A DNA stretch of 64,000 nucleotides from Woeseiaceae bacterium (GTDB lineage: Bacteria > Pseudomonadota > Gammaproteobacteria > Steroidobacterales > Woeseiaceae): positions 1 through 64,000 of the forward strand of contig JASJCQ010000017.1 in the NCBI GenBank assembly GCA_030065915.1, read 5' to 3'. This document shows positions 24,069-34,937 of the stretch, piece after piece. The notes under the pieces are model-generated. The model was not told the DNA's origin. It ran no database searches and worked only from the letters and a program-made list of their open reading frames with translations. The translations under genes and the position numbers were made by a program. Position 1 is the first letter of the stretch, and each line of letters begins with the position of its first letter.

Positions 24069-24590
24069 ATGCGGGCTCCCGGAATTACCAGCACATCCAC
24101 ACTCTCACTGTTCGCCGGTCTGGCGGCACTTCTGCTCGGTGGCTGCGGCAAGAACGACAGCTCCGCAGATACCAGCGAGCCTGTGCTGACCGCTGCGACA
24201 CTCGGAGAGCAAACGATCCTGAAGGCGGCGGACTACCTCGCTGAGGCACCCTATGCCGAGGCGGATCTCGAGCTGGGGGCGAGGCAGGCGCGGGTCTGCC
24301 AGGCCTGTCACACGCTGGAGTCCGGGGGGATGAACATGCTCGGGCCCAACCTGCATGGTATGTTTGGGCGTACAGTCGGCAGCACGCCGGGCTTCCAGTT
24401 TTCCGAGGCCCTGAGCTCTGCCGGGTTCACCTGGACGCCGCGCGCGCTGGACGCGTGGCTGAAGGCGCCGGCGAAATTCCTTCCGGGTAACCGAATGGCC
24501 TTTGCCGGCGTCTCGAGTGAGGAAAACCGGAATGCATTGATCGCCTTCCTGATCAGCGAAACCGCGGCGGATACTGAAGAGGCGCCGTAA
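24069..24590 (+). CDS. Cytochrome c lipoprotein, class I
   Basis: This 173-residue protein has a lipoprotein signal with the lipobox LLGGC (Cys near 26). It should be anchored to a membrane facing the periplasm. One haem site, CQACH, is followed by GPNLHGMFGR, and the distal Met is probably in NRMAFAGVSS. This is the pattern of a cytochrome c550/c2-like electron carrier (SAGFTWTPRALDAWLKAPAKF). It is divergent from alkB, and a direct electron link between them would be speculative. It is followed four bases later by the DUF5658 gene on the same strand. Confidence 0.9.
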   Translation: MRAPGITSTSTLSLFAGLAALLLGGCGKNDSSADTSEPVLTAATLGEQTILKAADYLAEAPYAEADLELGARQARVCQACHTLESGGMNMLGPNLHGMFGRTVGSTPGFQFSEALSSAGFTWTPRALDAWLKAPAKFLPGNRMAFAGVSSEENRNALIAFLISETAADTEEAP

Positions 24591-24593
24591 CCT

Positions 24594-25085
24594 ATGGAAA
24601 CCCAGCGTATGGATACAGAGAACAGCGCGGAGACAAGTGGAACAACGACCGTAAGAACGATCGCGGAGCGTCGGGAGTTCACGTGGCGTACGGTCTTCTA
24701 CGGGTTCACGCTGTCCCGGCGCCGGGACCACCGTCGTGAGGAAGACGGCGAGCCGGTTTTCATCGACTGGCACCATCCCTGGCTGTTTATCATGTCCGTC
24801 GGCACGATGATTCTGAGTGCTGCTGACGCCTTCCTGACGCTGCAGCTGCTCGAAAGAGGGATGATCGAAGCGAATCCGTTCATGGCCAAGGCGATGGAAT
24901 ACGGGACCGGAGTCTTCGCCGCCAGCAAGATGACAATGACGGCCGCCGGCATCCTGACGCTCGTGTTCCTGGCGAAGGCGCACGTCTTTAACCGGTTCCG
25001 AACCGGCCTGTTCATGACGCTGTTTTTCTCCAGCTACCTGTGCCTGATCTGCTACGAGTTGGTGAACCTGATGGAGTTGGCCTAA
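24594..25085 (+). CDS. DUF5658-like membrane protein
   Basis: This 163-residue protein has a cytoplasmic N-terminal third of about 55 residues with many charged residues (SRRRDHRREEDGEP). Three membrane helices follow at about 62-82, 100-123 and 128-155. Motifs FIMSVGTMILSAADAFLTL and EANPFMAKAME resemble the DUF5658 family, whose function is unknown. The start at 24594 lies three bases after the cytochrome stop, and ATG at 24609 is an alternative. Co-transcription with the cytochrome is likely. A role as its membrane partner is a guess. Confidence 0.7.
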   Translation: METQRMDTENSAETSGTTTVRTIAERREFTWRTVFYGFTLSRRRDHRREEDGEPVFIDWHHPWLFIMSVGTMILSAADAFLTLQLLERGMIEANPFMAKAMEYGTGVFAASKMTMTAAGILTLVFLAKAHVFNRFRTGLFMTLFFSSYLCLICYELVNLMELA

Positions 25086-25169
25086 TTCATTCCAAAGCAT
25101 TGGAGCATCAGCTAAACTAGCGGCCGTTTTTTCGCGAGCATTGGGCAAGGCTTTCGGCCGGTCGACAAC

Positions 25170-28019
25170 ATGAGCAAAACACTGAAGGAGCGCTACGCTT
25201 CCTCGCCGCTTTTTGGCAGCAACGCGACGGCCGTTGAGGCCCTGTATGAGCAGTTTTTGCAGAAGCCCGATACCGTTCCCGAGGCCTGGCGCGACTACTT
25301 CGAATCGCTCGGCGATCCCGATACGGAGATCGCGCACTCACCGATCCGCGACAATCTCCTCGACCAGGCGACCAACGAAGGCCGGGCGCGGACACTGCGG
25401 CCGGGCAAAGGAGGCGTATCGTCAGCCGAGAAACAGGCTGCCGTATCGCGCCTGATCCAGGTTTACAGCCTGCGCGGCCACCAGATTGCCGATATCGACC
25501 CGCTGGGCATGATGGAGCGTCCGACGCCGGGCGTACTGAAGCTCGAATACCTGGGCCTGACCGAGGCCGACATGGATTCGGAGTTCTTCACCGGGGGCTT
25601 CGCTGGTACCGGCGGCAAGCGCATGAAGCTGCGCGATATCCTCGACCTCCTGAAGCGCATCTATTGTGGCAAGGTTACGATGGAAGTGGCGCACGTTTCG
25701 AGAGCCCGAGAGCGACTATGGTTGCGGCGGGAATTCGAGCGGGCAATCGCCGGCGACGGCCTCAACGTCGATGAGCGGACCGGGATTCTGAAGAAGCTGA
25801 CTGCCGCCGAGGGTCTCGAGCGCTATCTGCACACGCGCTACGTGGGCCAGAAGCGATTCTCCCTCGAGGGAGGTGAGTCGTTGATCCCGATGATGGACGA
25901 CATCATTCAGCAGGGCGGAAAGTCCGGCATCCAGGAAATCGTCATCGGCATGGCGCACCGCGGAAGGATCAACGTCCTGGTAAACATCCTCGGCAAATCG
26001 CCTGAAGAGCTGGTGGAGGAATTCGAGGGCAACTACGACCCCGACGAGCTGAAGGGGTCCGGCGACGTCAAGTATCACAAAGGCTACTCGGCCGACATGA
26101 AGACCGAGGGCAACAACGTCCATATCGTTCTTGCGTTCAACCCGTCGCATCTCGAGATCGTGAATCCGGTTGTCGAGGGTTCCGTCCGGGCGCGCCAGGA
26201 ACGACGCCACGACACTGAACGTTCCGAGGTGCTGCCGCTGCTTATCCATGGCGATGCGGCTTTCGCCGGTCAGGGCGTGGTCACAGAAACGTTCCAGATG
26301 TCCCAGACCAACGGTTTCAGAACCGGCGGCACGGTTCATCTCGTGATCAACAACCAGATCGGCTTCACGACCAGTCGCCCGTCCGATGCGAGATCGACCG
26401 ACTACTGCAGTGACGTGGCGAAGATGATCGAGGCGCCGATCTTCCACGTCAATGGCGACGACCCGGAGTCCGCGATACTCGTGACCCGGCTTGCGCTCGC
26501 TTATCGCCAGAAGTTCAAGAAGGACGTCGTCATCGACCTCGTTTGTTACCGGCGTCACGGCCACAACGAGGCGGATGAGCCCTCTGCGACGCAGCCGATG
26601 ATGTACGGCAAGATCAAGTCGCATCGCACCACACGTGACCTGTTCGCTGAAAAGCTGACGACGCTCGGCATCTTGTCCGGCGACCAGGCCACAACGATGC
26701 AGGACGAGTTCCGGGAGTTGCTCGACCGCGGCAAGCCGGTCCAGGAATCGACACTCGGCATGATCGGTAATGAGTTCACGGTCGACTGGTCCCCGCATTT
26801 CAATGCGCGCTGGGACGAGGATATCGATACGACCATCAGCCCGAAGCAGGTCGACGCGTCGGCACACGCGATCACCAGCGTGCCACCTGAGATGAAACTG
26901 CACGGCCGCGTACAGCGCATCATTGACGAACGCGTGAAAATGTCCAAGGGCGATATCCCGATGGACTGGGGGTTTGCAGAAACGATGGCCTACGCGTCGC
27001 TGATCAATGACGGTTACAAGGTGCGGCTGGTCGGTCAGGACGCCGGACGCGGCACCTTTTTCCATCGACACGCCGTCCTGCACAGCCAGACCAACAACCG
27101 GGAGTACACACCGCTCCGGCATATCACGGATGAACCCAACGCATTTCGCGTCATTGACTCCCTGCTGTCGGAAGAAGCCGTACTCGGTTTCGAATACGGT
27201 TATGCGACGACGGAATCCGACACGCTGGTCATCTGGGAGGGGCAGTTCGGCGACTTCGTCAACGGCGCACAGGTGGTTATCGACCAGTTCATCAGCTCCG
27301 GCTACGCGAAATGGGGCCGGCTGTGCGGCATGACGCTGTTCCTGCCGCACGGTTACGAGGGGCAGGGCCCCGAGCACTCGTCGGCGCGCCTGGAGCGATT
27401 CCTGCAGCTATGTGCCGAGCACAACATGACCGTCTGCGTGCCATCGAATCCCTCGCAGATGTTCCACATGCTCAGGCGCCAGATGATCCGCAAGCTGCGC
27501 AGCCCGTTGATCGTCATGACGCCCAAGAGCCTGCTGCGTCACAAGCTGTCGACGTCGTCGCTGACGGACCTGTCTGACGGCGAGTTCCGCCTGATGATTC
27601 GCGACGATGTCGTCAAACCTGAAGACGCCTCGCGACTCGTGCTGTGCAGCGGCAAGGTCTACTACGACCTGCTCGAGGCCCGCGACGTCCAGGGTCTGAA
27701 AGACGTCGCGATCGTCCGGATCGAACAGCTCTATCCGTTTCCGATCCCGGATTACAAAGCGCTGATCAAGGATCACGCGCAGGTCAAAGAGATCGTCTGG
27801 TGTCAGGAGGAGCCCCAGAACCAGGGTGCCTGGTACCAGATCCGGCACCGCCTGCAGGAGCCGTTGTCTGATGACCAGCAACTGTTCTACGCGGGACGCG
27901 AAGGTGCTGCTGCGCCGGCCAGCGGCCTGTACAAAGTTCACGTTCAGCAGCAGCAGGCCCTGGTCGAGGCTGCGCTGGGTATCGAAATCAAAGCAAGCAA
28001 ATCGGCGAAGCCGAAGTAG
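25170..28019 (+). CDS. sucA: 2-oxoglutarate dehydrogenase E1 subunit SucA
   Basis: This 949-residue thiamine-diphosphate enzyme decarboxylates 2-oxoglutarate in the TCA cycle and passes succinyl to the lipoyl group of SucB. Visible marks are the N-terminal [19 protein letters not shown] for binding the complex, the region [19 protein letters not shown], the cofactor-binding [15 protein letters not shown], and later [11 protein letters not shown] and [13 protein letters not shown]. The length matches E. coli SucA (about 930). It is the first gene of sucA-sucB-lpd, which forms the whole complex in one operon. SucA to SucB spacing is 17 bases. Confidence 0.97.
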   Translation: MSKTLKERYASSPLFGSNATAVEALYEQFLQKPDTVPEAWRDYFESLGDPDTEIAHSPIRDNLLDQATNEGRARTLRPGKGGVSSAEKQAAVSRLIQVYSLRGHQIADIDPLGMMERPTPGVLKLEYLGLTEADMDSEFFTGGFAGTGGKRMKLRDILDLLKRIYCGKVTMEVAHVSRARERLWLRREFERAIAGDGLNVDERTGILKKLTAAEGLERYLHTRYVGQKRFSLEGGESLIPMMDDIIQQGGKSGIQEIVIGMAHRGRINVLVNILGKSPEELVEEFEGNYDPDELKGSGDVKYHKGYSADMKTEGNNVHIVLAFNPSHLEIVNPVVEGSVRARQERRHDTERSEVLPLLIHGDAAFAGQGVVTETFQMSQTNGFRTGGTVHLVINNQIGFTTSRPSDARSTDYCSDVAKMIEAPIFHVNGDDPESAILVTRLALAYRQKFKKDVVIDLVCYRRHGHNEADEPSATQPMMYGKIKSHRTTRDLFAEKLTTLGILSGDQATTMQDEFRELLDRGKPVQESTLGMIGNEFTVDWSPHFNARWDEDIDTTISPKQVDASAHAITSVPPEMKLHGRVQRIIDERVKMSKGDIPMDWGFAETMAYASLINDGYKVRLVGQDAGRGTFFHRHAVLHSQTNNREYTPLRHITDEPNAFRVIDSLLSEEAVLGFEYGYATTESDTLVIWEGQFGDFVNGAQVVIDQFISSGYAKWGRLCGMTLFLPHGYEGQGPEHSSARLERFLQLCAEHNMTVCVPSNPSQMFHMLRRQMIRKLRSPLIVMTPKSLLRHKLSTSSLTDLSDGEFRLMIRDDVVKPEDASRLVLCSGKVYYDLLEARDVQGLKDVAIVRIEQLYPFPIPDYKALIKDHAQVKEIVWCQEEPQNQGAWYQIRHRLQEPLSDDQQLFYAGREGAAAPASGLYKVHVQQQQALVEAALGIEIKASKSAKPK

Positions 28020-28036
28020 ATTCAACGGAATTTTCA

Positions 28037-29275
28037 ATGACAATCGAAATCAAGGTACCGCAGCTTCCGGAGTCCGTGTCTGACGCAACGCTCGTCGGCT
28101 GGCACAAGCAGGTTGGCGAGCCGGTTAATCGCGACGAGAACCTCGTCGACCTGGAAACAGACAAGGTGGTCCTCGAGGTGCCCGCTCCGTCGACCGGCGT
28201 GCTGAAGGAAATTCTTGTGCAGGACGGGGCTACAGTCACCGCCGGCGATGTGCTTGCCGTGTTCATCGAAGGTGAAGCAGCGGCGGCTGAACCAATGCTG
28301 GACACGACCGCGACGACGGAAGCGCCCGAAGCGACGGAAGTCGAAGCGCCGGCACCCGCGGCGCCGAGCGGTCCCGTCAAAACCAGTCCCGCCGTGCGCC
28401 GACTGCTCGAGGAACACGACCTGGATGCCACGATGGTGACCGGCTCCGGCAAAGACGGCCGGCTGACCAAGGCCGACGTCATGGCGTTCCTCAAAGAACA
28501 CGACAGCAGCAACGTGACGCCCAGTGACCCGGTCGCGCCTGTGACCGGAGGCGAAGGTGCCGTTGTAGGGCTGGAACGCACCGACGAACGAGTCCCGATG
28601 ACGCGGCTGCGAGCGCGCATTGCTGAGCGGCTCGTCGATGCACAGCAGACGGCGGCAATGTTGACGACGTTCAACGAGGTCGACCTGACCGAAGTCATGG
28701 CGTTGCGCAGCGCCTACCGGGATGACTTCGAGAAGCAACACGGCGTCAAGCTTGGCTTCATGTCCTTCTTCGCCAAGGCGTCGGTAGAAGCCCTGAAACG
28801 ATTCCCGGTCGTCAATGCATCGGTCGAAGGCAACGACATCGTCTATCACAACTACTACGACATCGGCATCGCAGTATCTGCCGCTCGCGGTCTGATGGTG
28901 CCGGTCTTGCGCGACGTCGACCAGATGAGCTTCGCGCAGTTCGAATCACAGCTCGGCGACATGGCGAAGAAGGCGCAGGACGGCACGATCGGCATGGAGG
29001 ATCTGACCGGCGGCACGTTCACGATCACCAACGGAGGGATCTTCGGCTCAATGATGTCTACGCCGATCCTGAACCCACCGCAGAGCGCGATTCTCGGCAT
29101 GCACTCGATCCAGAAGCGCGCGATGGTCATCGGCGACGAGATCGTAGCGAGGCCGATGATGTACCTGGCGCTGACCTACGATCATCGCATCATCGACGGT
29201 CGCGAGGCGGTACAGTTCCTCGTGACGATTAAAGAACAACTTGAAGATCCTGCAAGACTGCTCTTGCAGGTATAG
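28037..29275 (+). CDS. sucB: Dihydrolipoyl succinyltransferase E2 SucB
   Basis: This 412-residue core enzyme transfers succinyl from its lipoyl group to CoA. The N-terminal lipoyl domain carries the modified lysine in [14 protein letters not shown]. An Ala/Pro/Thr/Glu linker follows at about 85-115. The E1/E3-binding domain is [19 protein letters not shown], with the catalytic domain after residue 180. The active-site motif [14 protein letters not shown] is near the C-terminus. It is one lipoyl domain long, as in 2-oxoglutarate complexes, which normally separates it from pyruvate E2. It is flanked by sucA and lpd. Confidence 0.97.
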   Translation: MTIEIKVPQLPESVSDATLVGWHKQVGEPVNRDENLVDLETDKVVLEVPAPSTGVLKEILVQDGATVTAGDVLAVFIEGEAAAAEPMLDTTATTEAPEATEVEAPAPAAPSGPVKTSPAVRRLLEEHDLDATMVTGSGKDGRLTKADVMAFLKEHDSSNVTPSDPVAPVTGGEGAVVGLERTDERVPMTRLRARIAERLVDAQQTAAMLTTFNEVDLTEVMALRSAYRDDFEKQHGVKLGFMSFFAKASVEALKRFPVVNASVEGNDIVYHNYYDIGIAVSAARGLMVPVLRDVDQMSFAQFESQLGDMAKKAQDGTIGMEDLTGGTFTITNGGIFGSMMSTPILNPPQSAILGMHSIQKRAMVIGDEIVARPMMYLALTYDHRIIDGREAVQFLVTIKEQLEDPARLLLQV

Positions 29276-29284
29276 GACAGCCGA

Positions 29285-30712
29285 ATGAGCAAGAAATACG
29301 ACGTCGTTGTCATTGGTGCGGGTCCGGCGGGCTACATCGCCGCGATTCGGGCCGCGCAGCATGGGTTCAAGGTGGCATGCATTGACGAGTGGCAGAACCG
29401 CGACGGCAAATACGCCTTCGGTGGAACCTGCCTGAATGCCGGCTGTATCCCGTCCAAAGCTATGCTGGAGTCTTCTGAGCTCTACCATCGCGCGAATCAT
29501 GAGTTCAAGAAACACGGCATCGTCACGGGCGAGGTCTCACTCGACGTCGGTGCGATGCAGAAACGCCGCGCCGGTATCGTGCGCCAACTGACCGGTGGCA
29601 TCGGCGGACTGTTCAAGGCCAACAAGGTCGACGGCCTGGTCGGGCACGGCAAATTGCTGGCCGGCAAGAAGGTCGAGTTTACGCCGGTCGACGGTGATCC
29701 CGAGATTCTCGACGCCACGCACGTGGTTCTCGCGTCGGGTTCCGCGCCGATCGAGCTGCCGTTCGCGCAGTTCGACCAGGAGACCATTCTCGATTCATGG
29801 GACGCGCTGGAGCTCGAGGCCGTGCCGAAGCGCCTGGGTGTCATCGGCGCCGGCGTCATTGGCCTGGAGCTCGGCAGCGTCTGGGCGCGACTCGGTTCCG
29901 AGGTCATCATTCTCGAGGCGCTGGAGGACTTCCTCGCCATGGCGGATCGGGACGTGGCCGCGACGGCCATGAAAGACTTCAAGAAGCAGGGGCTCGACAT
30001 TCGTCTCGGCGCCAAGGTGTCCGAAACGAGCGTCAAGGACGGCGTGGTTTCGGTCAGCTACGAAGACAAGTCCGGAAGCCAGACGGTCGATTTCGACAAG
30101 CTAATCGTCGCCGTCGGGCGCCGGCCGTACACCGAGAAGCTGTTGGCCGATGACTCCGGCATTCGCAAGGACGAGCGTGGCTTTATCGTCGTAGACGATG
30201 TGTGTCGAACTGAGGTCAAGGGCGTCTACGCTATCGGTGACTGCGTCCGCGGGCCGATGCTCGCGCATAAGGGCTCGGAGGAGGGCGTCATGGTGGCGGA
30301 CCTGATCGCCGGCGAGTCTGCCGAGGTCAACTACGAGATCGTGCCGTCGGTCATCTACACGGCGCCCGAAGTCGCCTGGGTCGGTATGACGGAGGCCGAG
30401 GTCAAAGCGAGCGGCCGCGCGTACAAGACCGGCTCTTTCCCGTTTGCCGCGAGCGGCCGTGCCAAGGCAATGGAACAGACGACCGGCATGGTCAAAGTGA
30501 TTTCGGCCGAGGATGACGATGAGCTGCTGGGTGTGCATATCGTCGGGCCAATGGCTGGTGAGCTGATTTCAGAGGCCGTACTGGCGCTCGAATTCGCGGC
30601 CAGTACCGAAGACATCCAGCGAACGATCCATGCGCATCCGAGCCTTGCGGAAGCCGTCCATGAAGCGGCACTGGCGGTCGACAAGCGGGCGCTGAATTAC
30701 ATCAACCGCTAG
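29285..30712 (+). CDS. lpdA: Dihydrolipoyl dehydrogenase E3
   Basis: This 475-residue FAD enzyme reoxidises the dihydrolipoyl group of SucB using NAD. It shows GAGPAGYIAAIRAAQHG for FAD binding, the redox-active disulfide in GGTCLNAGCIPSKA, NAD-binding GAGVIGLELGSVWARLG, and the C-terminal HAHPSLAEAVHEA with the catalytic His. It begins nine bases after sucB. As the third gene of the operon it is probably dedicated to the 2-oxoglutarate complex but may also serve others. Its length is standard. Confidence 0.97.
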   Translation: MSKKYDVVVIGAGPAGYIAAIRAAQHGFKVACIDEWQNRDGKYAFGGTCLNAGCIPSKAMLESSELYHRANHEFKKHGIVTGEVSLDVGAMQKRRAGIVRQLTGGIGGLFKANKVDGLVGHGKLLAGKKVEFTPVDGDPEILDATHVVLASGSAPIELPFAQFDQETILDSWDALELEAVPKRLGVIGAGVIGLELGSVWARLGSEVIILEALEDFLAMADRDVAATAMKDFKKQGLDIRLGAKVSETSVKDGVVSVSYEDKSGSQTVDFDKLIVAVGRRPYTEKLLADDSGIRKDERGFIVVDDVCRTEVKGVYAIGDCVRGPMLAHKGSEEGVMVADLIAGESAEVNYEIVPSVIYTAPEVAWVGMTEAEVKASGRAYKTGSFPFAASGRAKAMEQTTGMVKVISAEDDDELLGVHIVGPMAGELISEAVLALEFAASTEDIQRTIHAHPSLAEAVHEAALAVDKRALNYINR

Positions 30713-30742
30713 CCGTTCCTCACACGAGGTCGTGATCGGGTC

Positions 30743-30763
30743 CCGGGCGTCCGCTTGGCCCGG
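30743..30763. terminator. Hairpin between convergent lpdA and relA
   Basis: CCGGGC (30743-30748) and GCCCGG (30758-30763) pair perfectly around a nine-base loop. The site lies in the 67-base gap between the lpdA and relA stops and is followed by GTGCCTGTTTG. It could end transcription from both sides, but the stem is short and the T-run poor. Confidence 0.35.
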
Positions 30764-30779
30764 TGCCTGTTTGCGCCTG

Positions 30780-32909
30780 TCAGACTTTCCGCTGGACGGA
30801 AATAACGTTTGGGAGCTGTTCGAGTCGATTGATCGTCGTGGACAGTGTCGGCAGATCTTTGATCATCAGGCTGATCTCCATGATCGACTGCATGCTCTTC
30901 AAGTCGGTGTGCGTCGCCAGGTCGGTGACGTTGGCTTGCTCATCGGCGAGTATCGAGCTGATGTCTCGCAGCAGTCCGCTGCGGTCGTAGGCACGGAGTG
31001 TCAGGTCGACGGGGTAGGCGGCGCTCTCGGATCCGCCCCAGCTGACCTCAATCGTTCGTTCGGGGTGTTTCCGGTTCAGGTCGAGCGCGTTCCCGCAATC
31101 GACGCGGTGGATCGTCACACCGCGTCCCTGCGTGATGTAGCCGATGATGGGCTCAGGCGGCACCGGTCGGCAACAGCGTGCGAAGCTCGACATCAGGTCG
31201 CCAATGCCGCTGATGGCGACGCCGTCGGTCGTCGATGTCTCGCTCTTTGCACCGCGACGAATACGCAGCTGCTTCGGAATCTCGTCGCCGCGCAGCTGCT
31301 GGATTGCAGTCGCGACCGCGGCGGGAGTCAGATCGCCCGAACCCAGTGCGACCGATAGTGCCTCGGTGTCCTTGAGCTTCAGCTGGTCGGCAATGTCATC
31401 GGTTGGAATTTCGCGTACGTTGAGTCTCGCGAGTTCCCGTTCGAGGATGTCTCGACCCTGACGGATATGCTGGTCGCGGTCCTGGTGGCGGAACCAGTTC
31501 CTGACCTTGGCGCGATTCTTGGCGCTTGCGATATAGCCGAGCTTCGGGCTAAGCCAGTCACGGCTTGGCTGAGGCTCGCTGCCGGTGATGATCTCGATCT
31601 GGTCGCCGTTTTTGACCTGGTAGGTGATAGGAACGATGCGGCCGTTGACCTTCGCGCCGCGGCAGCGATGGCCGATCTGCGTGTGGACGTGATACGCAAA
31701 GTCCAGCGGCGTCGCCTTTGCGGGCAGCTCGACGACATCGCCCTTCGGGCTGATCGCGTAGACGCGGTCTTCAAACATGTCATCGCGGATCTGTTCCAGA
31801 AGGTCGCCGGAGTTATCGCTGGGCTCCAGCATCTGGCGCAGGAATCGGACCTTTTGCTCAAACGCGGCGGGCGCGCTGCCACCTTCCTTGTAGCGCCAGT
31901 GCGCGGCGATGCCGAGCTCGGCCCGCCGGTGCATCTCGTAGGTGCGAATCTGGATTTCTACGGTCTTGCCCTCGGGGCCGACGACGGCCGTGTGCAGCGA
32001 GCGATAGTCATTCTCCTTCGGATTAGCGATGTAGTCGTCGAACTCCCCCGGGATGTACGCCCAGCGATTATGCACGACACCCAGCGCGGCGTAGCAGTCC
32101 TTGACGTCGTCAACGAGGAGTCGCAGCGCGCGGATGTCATGCAATGACTCGAGGTCCCGATCCTTGCGCCGCATCTTTCGAAAGATGCTGTAAATGTGTT
32201 TGGGTCGGCCCGATATCTCCGCCTTGATGCCCGCCTCGTTCAGTTCGCTCGATAGCTCGCGCTTGACGGACTCGATGAATGCCTCGCGTTCGCCACGTTT
32301 CTCTTTGAGAGCCGTCGCGATCTCGTGGTAGTCATCGGGTTCGAGGTAGCGGAAGGCGAGGTCTTCGAGCTCCCATTTGAGTTGCCACACGCCAAGACGA
32401 TTGGCGAGTGCCGCGTATATCTCGCGAGTCTCCAGCGCGATTCGCTGCTTCTCGGCAGGCGGCGCAGACTTGGCGCTGCGGAGCCGGCACAGCTGCTCAG
32501 CGATCCGGACCAGCACGAGCCTGACGTCGCTGACGACCGCGAGCAGCATCTTCCTCAGCGCTTCGGATTGCTTGACGGCGAGTGCTTCACCCGGCGACCA
32601 ATCGGCCGGCAATGTGAATTTGCGCAGTTGCACCAAGCTAGAAAGTACTGAAGAAACGGGCTTCAAAGCACTGTTTTCAATAACCTTTAAATCGACAAAA
32701 CCAGAGGTAGCGAGCGGGCAGAGCAGAGCGGCTGCCTGAACATCGTCGGGCAAACCCAGCGTTGCAACGACGTGGGCGACGGCTTTACCCTCCGCGGCCA
32801 GCTCTTCAGTCTCGCCGTCTTTGGACAGGTCGTCCGCGAGGCGTCCGGCCAGGGCCAGCAGGCTGTCCTCGTTGTTTCGTTCAGGCTTTGCTTCTGTCTT
32901 GGGCTGCAT
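30780..32909 (-). CDS. relA: RelA (p)ppGpp synthetase, ribosome-associated
   Basis: This 709-residue protein makes the alarmone (p)ppGpp from GTP/GDP and ATP when uncharged tRNA enters the ribosome. The synthetase domain (about 230-345) has RPKHIYSIFRKM and the EFDD motif (289-292), the acidic form typical of RelA rather than the RFKD form of SpoT/Rel. The N-terminal domain lacks the HDxxED residues needed for hydrolysis (it reads CPLATSGFVDL). TGS (about 390-455) and ACT (near 635-709) domains follow. A separate SpoT-like hydrolase must exist elsewhere. The gene is divergent from yebC. Confidence 0.95.
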   Translation of the reverse strand: MQPKTEAKPERNNEDSLLALAGRLADDLSKDGETEELAAEGKAVAHVVATLGLPDDVQAAALLCPLATSGFVDLKVIENSALKPVSSVLSSLVQLRKFTLPADWSPGEALAVKQSEALRKMLLAVVSDVRLVLVRIAEQLCRLRSAKSAPPAEKQRIALETREIYAALANRLGVWQLKWELEDLAFRYLEPDDYHEIATALKEKRGEREAFIESVKRELSSELNEAGIKAEISGRPKHIYSIFRKMRRKDRDLESLHDIRALRLLVDDVKDCYAALGVVHNRWAYIPGEFDDYIANPKENDYRSLHTAVVGPEGKTVEIQIRTYEMHRRAELGIAAHWRYKEGGSAPAAFEQKVRFLRQMLEPSDNSGDLLEQIRDDMFEDRVYAISPKGDVVELPAKATPLDFAYHVHTQIGHRCRGAKVNGRIVPITYQVKNGDQIEIITGSEPQPSRDWLSPKLGYIASAKNRAKVRNWFRHQDRDQHIRQGRDILERELARLNVREIPTDDIADQLKLKDTEALSVALGSGDLTPAAVATAIQQLRGDEIPKQLRIRRGAKSETSTTDGVAISGIGDLMSSFARCCRPVPPEPIIGYITQGRGVTIHRVDCGNALDLNRKHPERTIEVSWGGSESAAYPVDLTLRAYDRSGLLRDISSILADEQANVTDLATHTDLKSMQSIMEISLMIKDLPTLSTTINRLEQLPNVISVQRKV

Positions 32910-33037
32910 TGATTTCTATGCTGTGTCGCCGCGAGCGAACCGTTATCATACTCGCAGTCAATGGACTTTAGATGCATCGGCTGCGTTTGGGTGTCGGCCG
33001 TCACAGCATCGATCGTTGGAGCACTAATCGGAATACT

Positions 33038-33781
33038 ATGGCAGGCCACAGTAAATGGGCGAATATCCAGCACCGCAAGGGCGCCCAGGACAAGAAACGC
33101 GGGAAACTCTTCACCAAGCTGATTCGCGAGATTACCGTCGCTGCGAAGATGGGTGGCGGAGACCCCGATGCAAACCCGCGGTTGCGAATGGCAATAGACA
33201 AGGCCAAGGGCCAGAGCATGCCGAAGGACAACATCGAGCGTGCCGTAAAGCGTGGCGCGGGTGAACTCGACGGCGATGATTACATGGAGATCCGCTACGA
33301 GGGCTACGGGCCGGGCGGTACCGCCGTCATGGTCGATTGCCTGACCGACAACCGAAACCGCACCGTCGCCGAGGTCCGCCATGCATTCTCGAAATTCGGC
33401 GGCAACCTGGGCGCCGACGGCTCGGTCAACTACCTGTTCAACCACGTCGGCCAGCTAACGTTCCCGAAGGAGGCTGGCGAGGAGGCCGTCATGGAGGCCG
33501 CCATCGAGGCCGGCGCCGAGGATGTCATCGTCGATGAAGACGGCTCGATCGAGGTACTGACCGAGCCTGGTGAGTTCGAGGCGGTTAAGAAAGCTATCGA
33601 GGAAGCGGAGCTGCAACCCGACAGCGCGGAGCTGACGATGCGTGCATCGACGACCGCAGAACTCGGGCTCAATGAGGCCAGCTCGATGGTCAAATTGCTC
33701 GACATGCTCGAAGACCTGGACGACGTTCAGCAGGTTTACAGCAATGCCGACATTTCCGAAGAGATCCTGGAACAGTTGTGA
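33038..33781 (+). CDS. yebC: YebC/TACO1-family protein
   Basis: This 247-residue protein starts [20 protein letters not shown], the family's hallmark N-terminus, so the ATG at 33038 is firm. It is homologous to E. coli YebC and mitochondrial TACO1. Family members have been described as transcription regulators and as translation factors that help ribosomes at proline stretches, and which applies here is open. Order with ruvC, eight bases downstream, is conserved in gammaproteobacteria. Its promoter lies in the 128-base gap shared with divergent relA. Confidence 0.95.
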   Translation: MAGHSKWANIQHRKGAQDKKRGKLFTKLIREITVAAKMGGGDPDANPRLRMAIDKAKGQSMPKDNIERAVKRGAGELDGDDYMEIRYEGYGPGGTAVMVDCLTDNRNRTVAEVRHAFSKFGGNLGADGSVNYLFNHVGQLTFPKEAGEEAVMEAAIEAGAEDVIVDEDGSIEVLTEPGEFEAVKKAIEEAELQPDSAELTMRASTTAELGLNEASSMVKLLDMLEDLDDVQQVYSNADISEEILEQL

Positions 33782-33788
33782 GGGCGTC

Positions 33789-34310
33789 TTGAGCGATAGC
33801 CGACGCATCCTGGGTATCGACCCCGGTTCACGCAAGACGGGTTTTGGCGTGCTGGACTTTGCCGGCGATACACCGAGCTACGTCACCAGTGGCACGGTCA
33901 AGAGCGCCGGCGGTAGCTTTCCGGATCGCCTTAAACAGATCTACTCGTCCGTTCGAGAAATCGTCGGCGAGTATCAACCGGATATCGTGGCGATCGAATC
34001 GGTATTCATGCATCGCAATGCCGGCAGCGCGCTCAAGCTCGGCCAGGCTCGCTCTGCTGCGCTGTGTGCCACCTTCGAGTTTGACGTCGAGGTGTTCGAG
34101 TACGCGCCCCGGGAGATCAAGCAGGCTATCGTCGGGACCGGCTCCGCAAGCAAGGAACAGGTTCAGCACATGGTGGTTCGACTGCTGAGGCTCGACGGAG
34201 CGCCCGCCGAGGACGCGGCCGACGCGCTGGCTGCGGCGCTGTGCCACGGTCACCAGCATCGTGTACGCGTGTCGCTGCTCGACGGCATGTCGGTGGCAGG
34301 ATCACGATGA
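33789..34310 (+). CDS. ruvC: Holliday-junction resolvase RuvC
   Basis: This 173-residue endonuclease cuts Holliday junctions during recombination repair. It starts at a TTG (33789) giving LSDSRRILGIDPGSRKTGFG, where Asp of GIDPG is a catalytic metal ligand. Further acidic residues are in AIESVF and AEDAADALAAALCH. No ATG exists in frame nearby downstream of the yebC stop, and longer forms run back through yebC. The length matches E. coli RuvC (173). It shares an ATGA overlap with ruvA. Confidence 0.95.
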   Translation: MSDSRRILGIDPGSRKTGFGVLDFAGDTPSYVTSGTVKSAGGSFPDRLKQIYSSVREIVGEYQPDIVAIESVFMHRNAGSALKLGQARSAALCATFEFDVEVFEYAPREIKQAIVGTGSASKEQVQHMVVRLLRLDGAPAEDAADALAAALCHGHQHRVRVSLLDGMSVAGSR

Positions 34311-34894
34311 TCGGTTCGCTTCGCGGCCGGCTGATCGACAAGCAGCCGCCCACCGTCGTTATTGAATGCAGCGGTGTCGGCTACGAGGTCGAGACGCCGA
34401 TGAGCACATTCCTCGAATTGCCCGCAACCGGCAAGGACGTCTTCCTGGAGACGCATCTACTCGTCCGTGAGGATGCGCAGATCCTGTATGGCTTTGCTAC
34501 TGCGGAAGAGAAGGCGCTGTTCCGGCTGTTGATTCGTGTGACCGGCGTCGGCGCGAAGATGGCGCTCGCGGTGCTGTCGTCGATGAACGTGTCGGACTTC
34601 GAGCGCTGCATCGAGTACGAGGATTCGGCGATGCTGGTCAAGGTTCCGGGGATCGGCAAGAAGACGGCCGAGCGGTTGATCATCGAAATGCGCGACAAGA
34701 TCTCGCAGGCGCCGAAGCTCGTCGCCAGGTCCCCGGAGCAGCGCGTTGCAAACGCCAAGACGGAAGCGGTCGATGCGCTGATCGCGCTCGGCTACAAGCC
34801 GCGCGAGGTCAACAAGCTCATCGAAAGTCTCGATGTCGACAGTCTCAGCGCCGAAGACATCATCCGGTCTGCGCTGCGCCAGGCGGCGTCGTGA
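34307..34894 (+). CDS. ruvA: Holliday-junction branch-migration subunit RuvA
   Basis: The protein has 195 residues. RuvA tetramers hold the four-way junction and load RuvB. Domain I ([21 protein letters not shown]) is an OB fold. Domain II carries the helix-hairpin-helix motifs [15 protein letters not shown] and [18 protein letters not shown]. Domain III (about 148-195, [17 protein letters not shown]) contacts RuvB. The ATG at 34307 overlaps the ruvC stop by four bases. The gene is between ruvC and ruvB as expected. Confidence 0.96.
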   Translation: MIGSLRGRLIDKQPPTVVIECSGVGYEVETPMSTFLELPATGKDVFLETHLLVREDAQILYGFATAEEKALFRLLIRVTGVGAKMALAVLSSMNVSDFERCIEYEDSAMLVKVPGIGKKTAERLIIEMRDKISQAPKLVARSPEQRVANAKTEAVDALIALGYKPREVNKLIESLDVDSLSAEDIIRSALRQAAS

Positions 34895-34937
34895 ACGGTA
34901 TCGAGTCTATGAGCGCCCAGGCTTCGGGAATTCACCA

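Noticed and set aside
25716-27377. 553-codon minus-strand open frame
   Set aside because: It lies entirely opposite sucA, has a composition typical of GC-rich antisense frames and shows no domain.
30780-32909. Bifunctional SpoT/Rel
   Set aside because: The hydrolase HDxxED residues are absent and the synthetase has EFDD, so it is RelA.
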